Part shown: one piece after another, positions 6,626-15,300 of the stretch
How the letters are laid out: the number at the start of each line of letters is the position of its first letter
How positions within the stretch are numbered: the first letter of the stretch is position 1
Assembly (NCBI GenBank): GCA_002309305.1
Contig: DBWR01000043.1
Span: forward strand, 98,111-116,026
Origin: Treponema sp. UBA1233
Lineage (GTDB): Bacteria > Spirochaetota > Spirochaetia > Treponematales > Treponemataceae
Direction: 5' to 3'
DNA length: 17,916 nt
Made by a program: the position numbers and the translations under genes
Notes under the pieces: generated by a model
The model's input: only the letters and a program-made list of their open reading frames with translations
The model's database searches: none
What the model was told of the DNA's origin: nothing

Positions 6626-9202
6626 TTATTTTCCGGAAAGCTGTTTTTTCCATCTGGAAATGGATTCCAGTGCGTTGAGTGGGGTCATGTTGTCGGTGTC
6701 TGATGAAAGGATTTCGTCCAAAACCATCTCTTCCTCGCTGAACAGGGCTCCGGTCAATGAAGACTGGCTTTTTGTCTCTGTCTCAGGTATTACCGGGTGA
6801 TCATCCGCCTCTGACTGAATGTGCTCCAGAATTGATTTGGCCCTCTCGATTACGGAATGGGGAATTCCCGCCATGGATGCAACGTGAATGCCGTAGCTGT
6901 TTTCCGCAGATCCCGGCACAACCTTCCTGAGGAATACCACAGAACTGCCGTTTTCCTCTATGGCCATGCAGAGTTTAGAAAGTGAGGGATGCTCCATCCT
7001 TGTAAGCTCATGATAATGTGTGGCAAACAGGGTCTTGCACTTTATTTCATTCAAAAGGTATTCGCTTACGGCCCATGCAATCGAAAGTCCGTCTTCAGTA
7101 CTGGTTCCGCGACCAACCTCATCCATGATTACGAGGGAATTTGCTGTTGCGGTCCTAAGAATGCGGGCGGTTTCCGTCATTTCCACAAGGAAAGTTGATT
7201 CTCCACGGGCAAGATTGTCTGATGCTCCCACGCGGCAGAAAATCCTGTCGGTTATTCCAAGCCTCGCGCTTTTACACGGAACGAAACTTCCCGTCTGTGC
7301 CAGCAAGGCGATGAGTGCGTTTTGCCTGAGGAAAGTGCTTTTTCCAGCCATGTTCGGACCGGTAATCAGTGCAAAATAAGAGCCATCGTCCCTTGAGTGG
7401 AGGTTCAAATCGTTTGGAACAAATTCTCCTGAAGGAAGATGTTTTTCAACAACCGGATGACGTCCTTCCTTAACTTCCATCACATTTTCATCACAGAATT
7501 CCGGCCTGTTCCACCTGTACAAAATAGCCGCCTGAGCAAAACTTGCACACACGTCGGCATAAGCTATTTCCCTTGCCACCATCTGAAGATAGGGAACATA
7601 CTGCTTTAGGGAATTCCTTAGTTCAACAAAAAGATCCCTTTCAAGTTCCAGAATTTTTGTTTCCGACTCGTTAAGGCTTTCCTCAAGTTCCCTTAGTCTG
7701 GAAGTCGTGTAGCGGTCTGCATTTACAAGGGCCTTGCGCAAAATGAAATGATCAGGAACCCTTTCCGTTTTCCCTCGCGTCACTTCGATAAAATAACCCA
7801 TGTTGCCGCTGTTCTTGATCTTTAGATTTGCAATCCCTGTTTTTTCCTTTTCCTCTTCAAGATAGGAATCAAGAATCTGATTGAAGTTTGACTGAATGTT
7901 CCGCCACTTGTCCAGTTCTTCCGACCAGCCGTCGCGTATGATGCGTCCATCTGTCAAGGAAGTTGAAGGATCATCAAGAATCGCCCTCTGTACCGAATCA
8001 ATTATGACAAGTGCTTCTTCCGTTCCAGTTGCGCTGAAATTGAACTGTCCCAATATTTCCTGAGCCTTGAGCCACATGGAGAGGCTGTTTTTCAAGGCGA
8101 TAAGGTCCTTTGCATGAGCTCTGTCCATTGCAATGCGGCCTGCAAGACGCTCTATGTCAAGGATTCCGTCAAGAGTGTCCCTTAGCCGGCGGTGAAGTCC
8201 CCTGTCGTCTACAAAAAGCTGAACGTGGTCTTCCCTGGCCCTTATCGCATCTGCATTGGTAAGCGGGAACATGAGCCACTCACGTATAAGGCGGCTTCCC
8301 ATTGCTGTCCGAGTGTGGTCAACACATTCAATCAGAGAAAACTCCGTTCCACCATCCCTGAGGTTGCATATGATCTCCAGGTTACGTCTTGAAGAATCGT
8401 CCATCATCAGGTACTGGCTGTCATGGTAGACAGAAATGCCGGAAACGTGAGGAGTGACTGTATTGGTAGTCTTTTCAAGATAATCAAGCAGGAATCCCGC
8501 AGGAGGAACTTCCGGTGAATCTTCGGAAAGTGAAAATGGACGGAGGTTAACCGTATTAAACTGCTTTACAAGATGTTCATGGCAAGTAGCCGAATTGAAA
8601 TTCCAGTCAGGATACCATGAAACCGACATGATGGAATCGCGCTCAAGAATCATCTGCACGTCACGGTTTGACTTTAGTGAATCCGGCAGAATCAGTTCCT
8701 TTGGACTGCACCTTCCAAGTTCCTTAGCAAAGTTTTCCGCCAAGGTTGACACAGGAAAGCTTGTTGCACGAAATTCGCCTGTGGTGACGTCGATATATGC
8801 AAAGCCGCATTTTCCTCCGCTAATGGCAAAGGATGCAAGGAAATTGTTCATGCCGCCGTCAAGATACTCGCTTTCGGTAGCTGTTCCCGGCGTTATGATT
8901 TCAGTAACCTTCCTCTCCGTAAGTCCCTTTCCGTGTGCAATTTCCCCTATCTGTTCCGCAATGGCAATCTTTTTACCCAAGCGCAGGAGACGTGCTATAT
9001 AAACCTTTGAAGTATGATGAGGAATGCCGCACATGTGATGTTCGGCACGGTGGGTAAGTGTCAGGTTTAAAAGTCTGGAGACTTCATCAGCATCAGAGTC
9101 AAACATTTCATAAAAATCACCAAGCCTAAAGAACAGCACTTCGTTGGGGTGCTGCTTCTTCAGGCCCTGATACTGTGAAAAGAGAGGCGTTTCTTCTGCC
9201 AT
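6626..9202 (-). CDS. mutS: DNA mismatch repair protein MutS
   Basis: MutS recognises base mismatches and small loops in new DNA and, after ATP-driven clamp formation, recruits MutL. At 858 residues it is the length of E. coli MutS. Domains in order: a mismatch-binding domain with the GDFYEMF motif at 28-34 (F30 and E32 being the mismatch-wedging and hydrogen-bonding residues), connector, lever and clamp regions (~250-550), and the ATPase domain. That domain has Walker A GPNMAGKST at 615-623, then LVIMDEVGRGTSTEDGLS with the Walker B Asp-Glu, and ATHYHELT. The C-terminal tail (ALESISRWKKQLSGK) fits the dimerisation region. The ATG at 9202-9200 is 5 bp after the skp stop with only a weak ribosome binding site, suggesting coupled translation. 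This is MutS1, not MutS2, because it has the mismatch domain and no Smr domain. Assignment is secure. Confidence 0.98.
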   Translation of the reverse strand: MAEETPLFSQYQGLKKQHPNEVLFFRLGDFYEMFDSDADEVSRLLNLTLTHRAEHHMCGIPHHTSKVYIARLLRLGKKIAIAEQIGEIAHGKGLTERKVTEIITPGTATESEYLDGGMNNFLASFAISGGKCGFAYIDVTTGEFRATSFPVSTLAENFAKELGRCSPKELILPDSLKSNRDVQMILERDSIMSVSWYPDWNFNSATCHEHLVKQFNTVNLRPFSLSEDSPEVPPAGFLLDYLEKTTNTVTPHVSGISVYHDSQYLMMDDSSRRNLEIICNLRDGGTEFSLIECVDHTRTAMGSRLIREWLMFPLTNADAIRAREDHVQLFVDDRGLHRRLRDTLDGILDIERLAGRIAMDRAHAKDLIALKNSLSMWLKAQEILGQFNFSATGTEEALVIIDSVQRAILDDPSTSLTDGRIIRDGWSEELDKWRNIQSNFNQILDSYLEEEKEKTGIANLKIKNSGNMGYFIEVTRGKTERVPDHFILRKALVNADRYTTSRLRELEESLNESETKILELERDLFVELRNSLKQYVPYLQMVAREIAYADVCASFAQAAILYRWNRPEFCDENVMEVKEGRHPVVEKHLPSGEFVPNDLNLHSRDDGSYFALITGPNMAGKSTFLRQNALIALLAQTGSFVPCKSARLGITDRIFCRVGASDNLARGESTFLVEMTETARILRTATANSLVIMDEVGRGTSTEDGLSIAWAVSEYLLNEIKCKTLFATHYHELTRMEHPSLSKLCMAIEENGSSVVFLRKVVPGSAENSYGIHVASMAGIPHSVIERAKSILEHIQSEADDHPVIPETETKSQSSLTGALFSEEEMVLDEILSSDTDNMTPLNALESISRWKKQLSGK

Positions 9203-9207
9203 AAAGC

Positions 9208-9744
9208 TTATCTAAGCCTTAAGCCAAGTGCCTTGATTACGTCGTCGGTGATGTCAACTGAAGAACTGTACCAAAGGATGGAATTGTTGTTCTGCAGGCT
9301 CAAGACCATGCTGTATCCGTCGTTTTCAGCAGTCTGCTGGATGATTGAATAAAGCCTCTTGTAGAAAGCGTCGTTGTTCTGCAATTCCTGCTTCATCGTC
9401 TGAAGCTCCTGGTTCTTTGTGCGTGTATATTCAGTGATGTAAGATGCCTTCTGGTCAATCTGAGTCTGAAGCTTCTTTGCGTTTGCGGTGTCACCGTTTG
9501 CAAGATATTCGAGCCTCTGATTGTTAAGGTCCTGAAGTTCCTTTGTGGCCTTTTCGATTTCCGCGGTAAACTCCTCACGCTTCTGCTCGTAGTTGCGCAC
9601 TGGAGCGGAATTCCTGAAAAATGCCTGATATACACGGGCTGTATCCACTACCGCAAATTTTGTAATCTGCTGTGCAAAAATTGAACAGGTGCCGAGTACT
9701 GCAAGAGCAAGCATGATACCAAGTTTCTTTCCTGAAAATTTCAT
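9208..9744 (-). CDS. skp: Skp/OmpH-family periplasmic chaperone
   Basis: Skp-type chaperones hold unfolded outer-membrane proteins in the periplasm and hand them to the BAM machinery. The 178-residue protein starts with a signal peptide (KK, then a hydrophobic core LGIMLALAVLG) with a likely signal peptidase I site after IFA (about residue 24). A cysteine at residue 20 follows L-G-T, a poor lipobox, so a lipoprotein is less likely but not excluded in a spirochaete. The mature part opens with KFAVVDTARVYQAF, the typical first strand of the family. It continues as a long charged coiled coil (~50-125) rich in Glu, Lys and Gln, and ends in a small C-terminal region. The ATG (9744-9742) has a strong GAGGTG site. 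Its position directly after bamA is the classic arrangement. Family assignment is secure; the client range is inferred. Confidence 0.93.
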   Translation of the reverse strand: MKFSGKKLGIMLALAVLGTCSIFAQQITKFAVVDTARVYQAFFRNSAPVRNYEQKREEFTAEIEKATKELQDLNNQRLEYLANGDTANAKKLQTQIDQKASYITEYTRTKNQELQTMKQELQNNDAFYKRLYSIIQQTAENDGYSMVLSLQNNNSILWYSSSVDITDDVIKALGLRLR

Positions 9745-9875
9745 TTTATCACCTCATTCTAATGCCTTGCGGACGATATTTCCACAGGCGGTTTATTTCA
9801 ATCGGAACTCCCAAAAACTTGCTTCAGGAATACCATAAATAAAAAACATATTTCAAGCCGACGTTACAAAACAAA
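9745..9875 (-). promoter_or_regulatory. bamA-skp intergenic region with possible promoter and stem-loop
   Basis: This 131-bp gap is the largest in the minus-strand run. On the minus strand it has TTGAAA (9801-9796) and, 17 nt on, TATCGT (9778-9773), a fair sigma-70-like pair that would give skp and mutS their own transcript. Overlapping the -10 is an imperfect hairpin: GCCTGTGG pairs with CCGCAAGGC (9789-9764) around a 9-nt loop, with one bulged A and one G-T pair. No T-run follows it, so it is not a clear intrinsic terminator. If transcription enters from bamA, the hairpin would sit shortly before the skp ribosome binding site (GAGGTG). I see no open reading frame here. Confidence 0.4.
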
Positions 9876-12359
9876 TTAGTGGTTTGCCACATTGAATGAC
9901 AGAACCCAATGCCAGCTCTTGAGCCAGCTTGTCGGATTGCCCCTTTCGTCTTCCCAAACGATTCCCTGGTTGTTCTTGACCTGGAAGTTGTTTACGAACA
10001 AAAGCCTGAGGGGGAACTGCTGTATGCAGAAGCGGATGCTCGGACCGTAGCTGAAGTACCAGTCGTTGCTGTTTGTAAAATCCGTGAAAATCTGTGACGG
10101 AGTTGATTTCAGCATGGATGCGTCAAAGAAGAAGTCAACGGCAAGTATTCCAGGAACCACCGGCATGCGGAGTTCAAGAGTATTGTTCCACAGTGCGCGT
10201 CCAAAACCACTTGTGTCTGTCGTCAAGTTCCATCCGCGTCCGTTGAACATACCGTCGATGTACAGCTGGTTTGACTGCTTGATTGTTGAATCACCCACCG
10301 GGAACTGCAGTGACAGTCCTGAATATGCCATAAGCACAAGCTGAAGGCTCCATGTCTCTGATATTGGCTTGTTCAAAAGCGTAAAGTATTTTTCCGCCTT
10401 GGTGTCGCTCCTCAGGTAGAACTCGGATTCACCCCAGTCCGAACCGAAAACTCCCTTGGGCAAAAGTCCGTACCATGTAAACCTCTGGCTTGCAAACCAT
10501 CCGGCGGTGGCATCGTAGCTTATGTTGCGTCCGTCCGCAGAGAAGGAAGCGTAGAGGGAGTTTCTTGGCTCCCAGTTGTTGTTGAAGTTGCTTATGTTTG
10601 AATCATACGGAATGTAGAGGGAGTTGTCATAAACATTGTTTATGAGGGATCCCGAAAGGCCTCCTGTCGCCGTGAGGATGGCAAAATTCGGAGTCCACCT
10701 GCGTCCGAGGGATGCAGAAAGGTTGAACTCATGCTGCTGATATTCCATGTAATAACCGGATGGAGTAACAGAACCGTCCACATTGACATGGTTTCTTGGC
10801 GTATTTTTTGTTGAGTGTGAGTAACTCAAAGAAATGCTGTTGGAAATCGGAAGTCCAAAGAGCCAGTTCTGACCGTAGCCCAAAGACACTGACTGTTCCG
10901 TTGTTGAAAGCTGGAGACCCGCAGAAATTGACTGACCAGTTCCCAGGAAGTTTGAATCCTGAATCTTTGCAAACAGCGCCACCGGGAAATCTCCTGTATT
11001 GGCAACACCGCTGAAGGTAAAGCCGAAGTCAAGCGAAGTCGTGCTCTGTTCCTCAAGATTGAATACTATGTCAACAAGGTTTTCTTCTGAGCCAGGAGTA
11101 ATGTCCGGATAAATCTGGGTTGTAAAGTACTGGAGGTTGTAGAGGTTCCTCATTCCGTTCATAAGCTTGGAATAGGAGAAAATGTCTCCTGTTTCCATTG
11201 GAATCTCGCGCCTGATGACCTCATCCTTCGTCTTGTTGTTTCCCCTGATTATGATGTTTTCTATGTGGCTGCGTTCGTTTTCCTGGATGTAAATGATATA
11301 TCCGATTGTCTTTTCATCGGCATTCTTCTGAACCTGTGCCTGGAATCCGTTGGAAGTATAACCGCTTTCGTAATAACGGCTTTGGACTGCCATCAGGGTT
11401 TCCTGATAACGTGTTTCATTGTATACGTCGCCTGGTTTCTGCCTTACAAGAAGCTGCAGCTCCTCTTCTGAAAACACATTGTTTCCGACAAAACTTATGC
11501 CGGAGAAATTATACCTTGAGCCTTCCTGAATGTTAAACTGGATGGTAAGCTCACGACGGTTCTTTTCCTCATTGAATGCGGCATCGACAGTATAGTTCAG
11601 GACCTTTGCGTCAACATATCCGCGATCCTTATAGTATGCGGTAATTGTCTTTACGTCCTGTTCGAGCATGGCCTCCTGGAATGAACCCTTTTGAAAGAGA
11701 CCCACTTCCTTGAGGGATATTTTTCCACGCAGGGTTCCGGAGCTGACCGTTGTGTTTCCGTTGAAAAGGATTTTTGAAACAACAGTCTTCTGGCCCTCGT
11801 CCAGTATGAACGTAACGACATATCCGTCTTCATTCTGCTCGGCGGTGGAAGAAACCTTTATCTCGGTGTATCCCTTGCTTATGTATAAGTCACGCAATGC
11901 CCTTTCGTCGGCAAGGCGGGTATTCTCACTGTAGGTTGATTTTTCGGCGCTTGTAACAGTATCCTTCAATTCCGTAAGGCGCACCTGATGATAACCGGTA
12001 AAGCGCAGTTTTGAAATCACGGGGAATTCTTTTACGACAAGAACCACGTTGATTGAGGAACAGTTCTGATAGTTTCCGCCCACAGGATTGACCCTGATGT
12101 CGAGCAGGTCTTCAAAATATTCCAATGCAAAAGTACGGTTCAAAAGATCTTCATATACTTCATCAGAAAATCTCTTTCCAATAAAACTGGCTGTTACGCC
12201 TTCCAAGTCAGATTCCTTGGTATTTACAAGACCGTCAAAGGTTACTGACTGTATAGGTTTACCATAATACCATCCGTCCGGGGCCGAAGACTGGGAAAAA
12301 GCCATGACCGCCGAAGCCGCAAGAAGTAGAACAGTAAACACCAATCGCTTTACACGCAT
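9876..12359 (-). CDS. bamA: Outer membrane protein assembly factor BamA (Omp85)
   Basis: BamA is the central pore of the machine that folds beta-barrel proteins into the outer membrane. The 827-residue precursor has a signal peptide (RVKR, then LVFTVLLLAASAVMAFS; cleavage near 20-23). Five POTRA domains follow at roughly 36-110, 113-191, 193-281, 284-363 and 364-440, visible from repeated strand starts such as VSKILFNGNTTV, FSGISFVGNNVF and IENIIIRGNNKT. Residues ~441-827 are an aromatic-rich beta-barrel. The lid-loop motif, usually VRGF, appears as GRGW in MFNGRGWN, with the core Arg-Gly kept. The barrel ends in WVLSFNVANH rather than a terminal Phe or Trp. The ATG (12359-12357) has AGAGGA upstream. 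It lies 15 bp after tamB and before skp. T. pallidum's counterpart is Tp92/TP0326. Assignment is secure. Confidence 0.97.
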   Translation of the reverse strand: MRVKRLVFTVLLLAASAVMAFSQSSAPDGWYYGKPIQSVTFDGLVNTKESDLEGVTASFIGKRFSDEVYEDLLNRTFALEYFEDLLDIRVNPVGGNYQNCSSINVVLVVKEFPVISKLRFTGYHQVRLTELKDTVTSAEKSTYSENTRLADERALRDLYISKGYTEIKVSSTAEQNEDGYVVTFILDEGQKTVVSKILFNGNTTVSSGTLRGKISLKEVGLFQKGSFQEAMLEQDVKTITAYYKDRGYVDAKVLNYTVDAAFNEEKNRRELTIQFNIQEGSRYNFSGISFVGNNVFSEEELQLLVRQKPGDVYNETRYQETLMAVQSRYYESGYTSNGFQAQVQKNADEKTIGYIIYIQENERSHIENIIIRGNNKTKDEVIRREIPMETGDIFSYSKLMNGMRNLYNLQYFTTQIYPDITPGSEENLVDIVFNLEEQSTTSLDFGFTFSGVANTGDFPVALFAKIQDSNFLGTGQSISAGLQLSTTEQSVSLGYGQNWLFGLPISNSISLSYSHSTKNTPRNHVNVDGSVTPSGYYMEYQQHEFNLSASLGRRWTPNFAILTATGGLSGSLINNVYDNSLYIPYDSNISNFNNNWEPRNSLYASFSADGRNISYDATAGWFASQRFTWYGLLPKGVFGSDWGESEFYLRSDTKAEKYFTLLNKPISETWSLQLVLMAYSGLSLQFPVGDSTIKQSNQLYIDGMFNGRGWNLTTDTSGFGRALWNNTLELRMPVVPGILAVDFFFDASMLKSTPSQIFTDFTNSNDWYFSYGPSIRFCIQQFPLRLLFVNNFQVKNNQGIVWEDERGNPTSWLKSWHWVLSFNVANH

Positions 12360-12374
12360 ATAAATCCTCTGTTT

Positions 12375-15300
12375 TTAAAATTGCATTCTCCATGACAGCG
12401 TGATGGAAGTCGCAGGAACCCAGGAACTGTCCAAAGCCCCCAGATCCGGTGCAAACTGCCAGCGTATGTTCGCAAAGGGTGCGGCAAATTCCAAACCAAC
12501 TTCGGGATGGAAAATCAAACCGCCGTCCTCTCCGAACAGCCCCTCAGCCGACTTGTCATAAGTCAACTGCATCAAAGCATCCGCATAGACCGTGCTGCCG
12601 AAGTACTTACCAATATAAACAGTTGTATTGTCAAAATAGTTACCGATTGAGTCCATATTTTCATTATTTCCGCTCAATCCTTGGGTAATCGCATTTTGCA
12701 AAACTGTCGTACGTAAGGAGAATATATCAAAATTAAGAAAATCACGCAATGCATTCTCAATTTTTCTTACAAAAAGTGTTTGTGCCAGGAAGTCGCTCGT
12801 GGTAGCCACAACACCCCCTACAGATGTAGAGTCTCCCGTGGCAATCTGTCCCAAAAGTGCCATAATCTCGCTTTCTGACTTAGCCGGACTAGCCGTAAGC
12901 ACAGGATTGAACTGGGAAATGTTCTGCCTTACAGCTTCCAGAGAGATTGTGACAGGGTCTCCCCTTTCGTCGCGTTCCCTGGTTTCAGCCCTTACAGTGA
13001 GGTATGGGTCAAACGAATTCTGGGTCTCGTTCAATATTATGCGTCCTTCCTTTAGATAGAAGTTTCTGCTCAGGTAGAACACTTCCCCGCCCCGCAATAC
13101 TACGTCTCCGGCTATGGACCAGAGGGCGTTGGCAGTATCCATGGTCAGGTGGATGTTTGTATCCGGAGCCACAAGACCGCGCAATATCGGGTTTACAATG
13201 AAGTTTACCTTTTGTCCTATATTCAGTGAAAGATCCACGTTCATGTTTATGGATTCCGCCGCCTCATCCTTTTTTCCTACAAGTGAAGAGAAATCCAGGT
13301 CCGCAAGATTATCGATTACAGAAATCTCAGAATTCCTGAGCGACATGTCACCGGTTATGTTAACCTCATCAACCGTATAGGAAACCTTCAAATCAAGGCC
13401 AACCATACCCTTCAGCCTTACAAGGGGAACATTTATGTCAATCGGAATGTCACCATTCTTTCTGGTGGCCACAAAGAATGATATGTCATCAATAGCCCAC
13501 CTGTCCATCTGAACATGGGCGCTTACGTCAAGGGTGCTGTCAAGTATATGGAAAACGGTAGAAGGAACTTCCATTTCATCCTGGCTCAGGGAAATCTCCA
13601 TGCGTGATGCGGTAAGGTGTTCCGGAATGAAGTTCGGTGAGTTGATGTCTATGTCGTCCAATACGATGAAGCCTTCCAGAATAGGGTCAGAAACAAGTCC
13701 GGAAACATTCACGTTGCCGGAGAACACACCCTTGTATATCGTGAGCATGTCTGAATTCAAAAGATAGCTGAACGCCGACATATCAAGATAAAGGTCGCTG
13801 ATGTCCAGATCAATGACCGAATCCCTTATGCTTCCCGAAAGATTAAAGTTGAACGGCTTTTTCTTGTCCACCAGGAAATTCAAAGAGCCGTCGTCCTGAA
13901 TGTAACCGCTCACACCAAGAGATTCGTCGGATGTAATCATGGCAATGCCCGGCATCTTCTGAAGCTCTATGTGAATTGGTATTTTCTTCGTAAAGAAGGT
14001 CGATGTCAGCGCCTCACTGTCCAGATAAACGCTCAGGTTTTCCGGCATGGAAAGCAGTTCCAGAGCGGACATTGTCTCCCTTTCCGGAGGCAAATCGGGA
14101 CTTTCAAGAGAAATCGTTATAGGTGCATTAAATGAGTTCTTTTCGTCAAACTTGAATTCCAGATCTGTCTTTACCTGCCCGTTAAACTGCCTCAAGTCCA
14201 TGATTCCGGAAATGTTCTTTGCAAACAGTTTCTGCCAGCTCAAGTCACAGTCCGACACAATGACTGTACCTGATGAATAATCCACCACACCCTTGGCATT
14301 AAGGTTTTCGCCCGCAAGCTGAAGGGAAAGGGAATCCACGGTAAGCTTTATGACGGGATCCGCAAGAGTTCCTGTCGCCGTCAGGGAGCCGTTCAGGGTA
14401 TCGTCATCCTGCTGAAGGGGAAGGAAACGCGACATCAGGAATGACTGGATTTTTGCATTCGCCTCAAAGTCAAAGAGTTCCATCACCGTATCCCCGTTGA
14501 AGGGAATCACGCCTGGTTCCGGATTCTTGAGTTTGCCGTCAAGATCTATTCTTTCACCGCTGTATTCATTCAGGAAGGTAAAGGCAAAGCGCAGGTCCTC
14601 AAAACCGTCTTCACCCATATCCCACAGGGCATAACCGTCGCCGTTAAGTTCTGACATTGAATCCACATATGCAATTTCGCTGATGATTACTCCCTTGTCG
14701 TCCACATTTCCCATCAGGCTGACTTTTGGCTGCAGGGCGTTGTTTCCGTCAATTTCGGCCACCTCAAAGCTTTCGATTTCAACAAAGATTCCCTCGCTGT
14801 TTGAATACGAAAAGAACACCTGGGAAGAAAGGGAAAAAAGCATGGAGTTCAGGGCAAGTGGGAAACCTGCCAGCTGTGCGTTACCCGTAATCGGATTGTC
14901 AAAGTTTACGGAAAGCTGGAAGCCGTAGTCTCCTGAAATGCTGAGCCATTGGCCGATGGAGTATATTCCGCTGAATTCGTATGGGATTGAATTCAGGTTG
15001 CAGCTGGTCATGAAGATTATCTGGCCGTTTTCCAAATCCATATCCGCATCAACAGTCGCCTGTACCGCCTGATTTCCGTACACAAGGTCAAGCTGAGAGA
15101 CAGAAACATTCCTGTCGGTACCGTCAAAGGAAAGGAGCAGGACTTCACGGTCCTTTTGGGTGTTGGCAAGAACCAGGTATGGTACATTGTAGGTTACGGT
15201 CTTTGTGTCCGTGGAAATGTACATCTCACCCGAAGAAATGTACGGTTCAAGCTTGGGAACAAAACCAAGGACTGTTTCTTTTGTCTCCCCCTCAAGCAGT

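Noticed and set aside
8595..9002. A 135-codon plus-strand open frame antisense to mutS
   Set aside because: It mirrors the mutS coding sequence, has no start signal and no family resemblance. The same applies to the 119-codon frame at 7020-7379.
9265..9744. Skp-like protein as a lipoprotein through Cys20
   Set aside because: The residues before the cysteine are L-G-T. Thr at -1 is poor even for relaxed spirochaete lipoboxes, and a good signal peptidase I site (IFA before QQ) follows.
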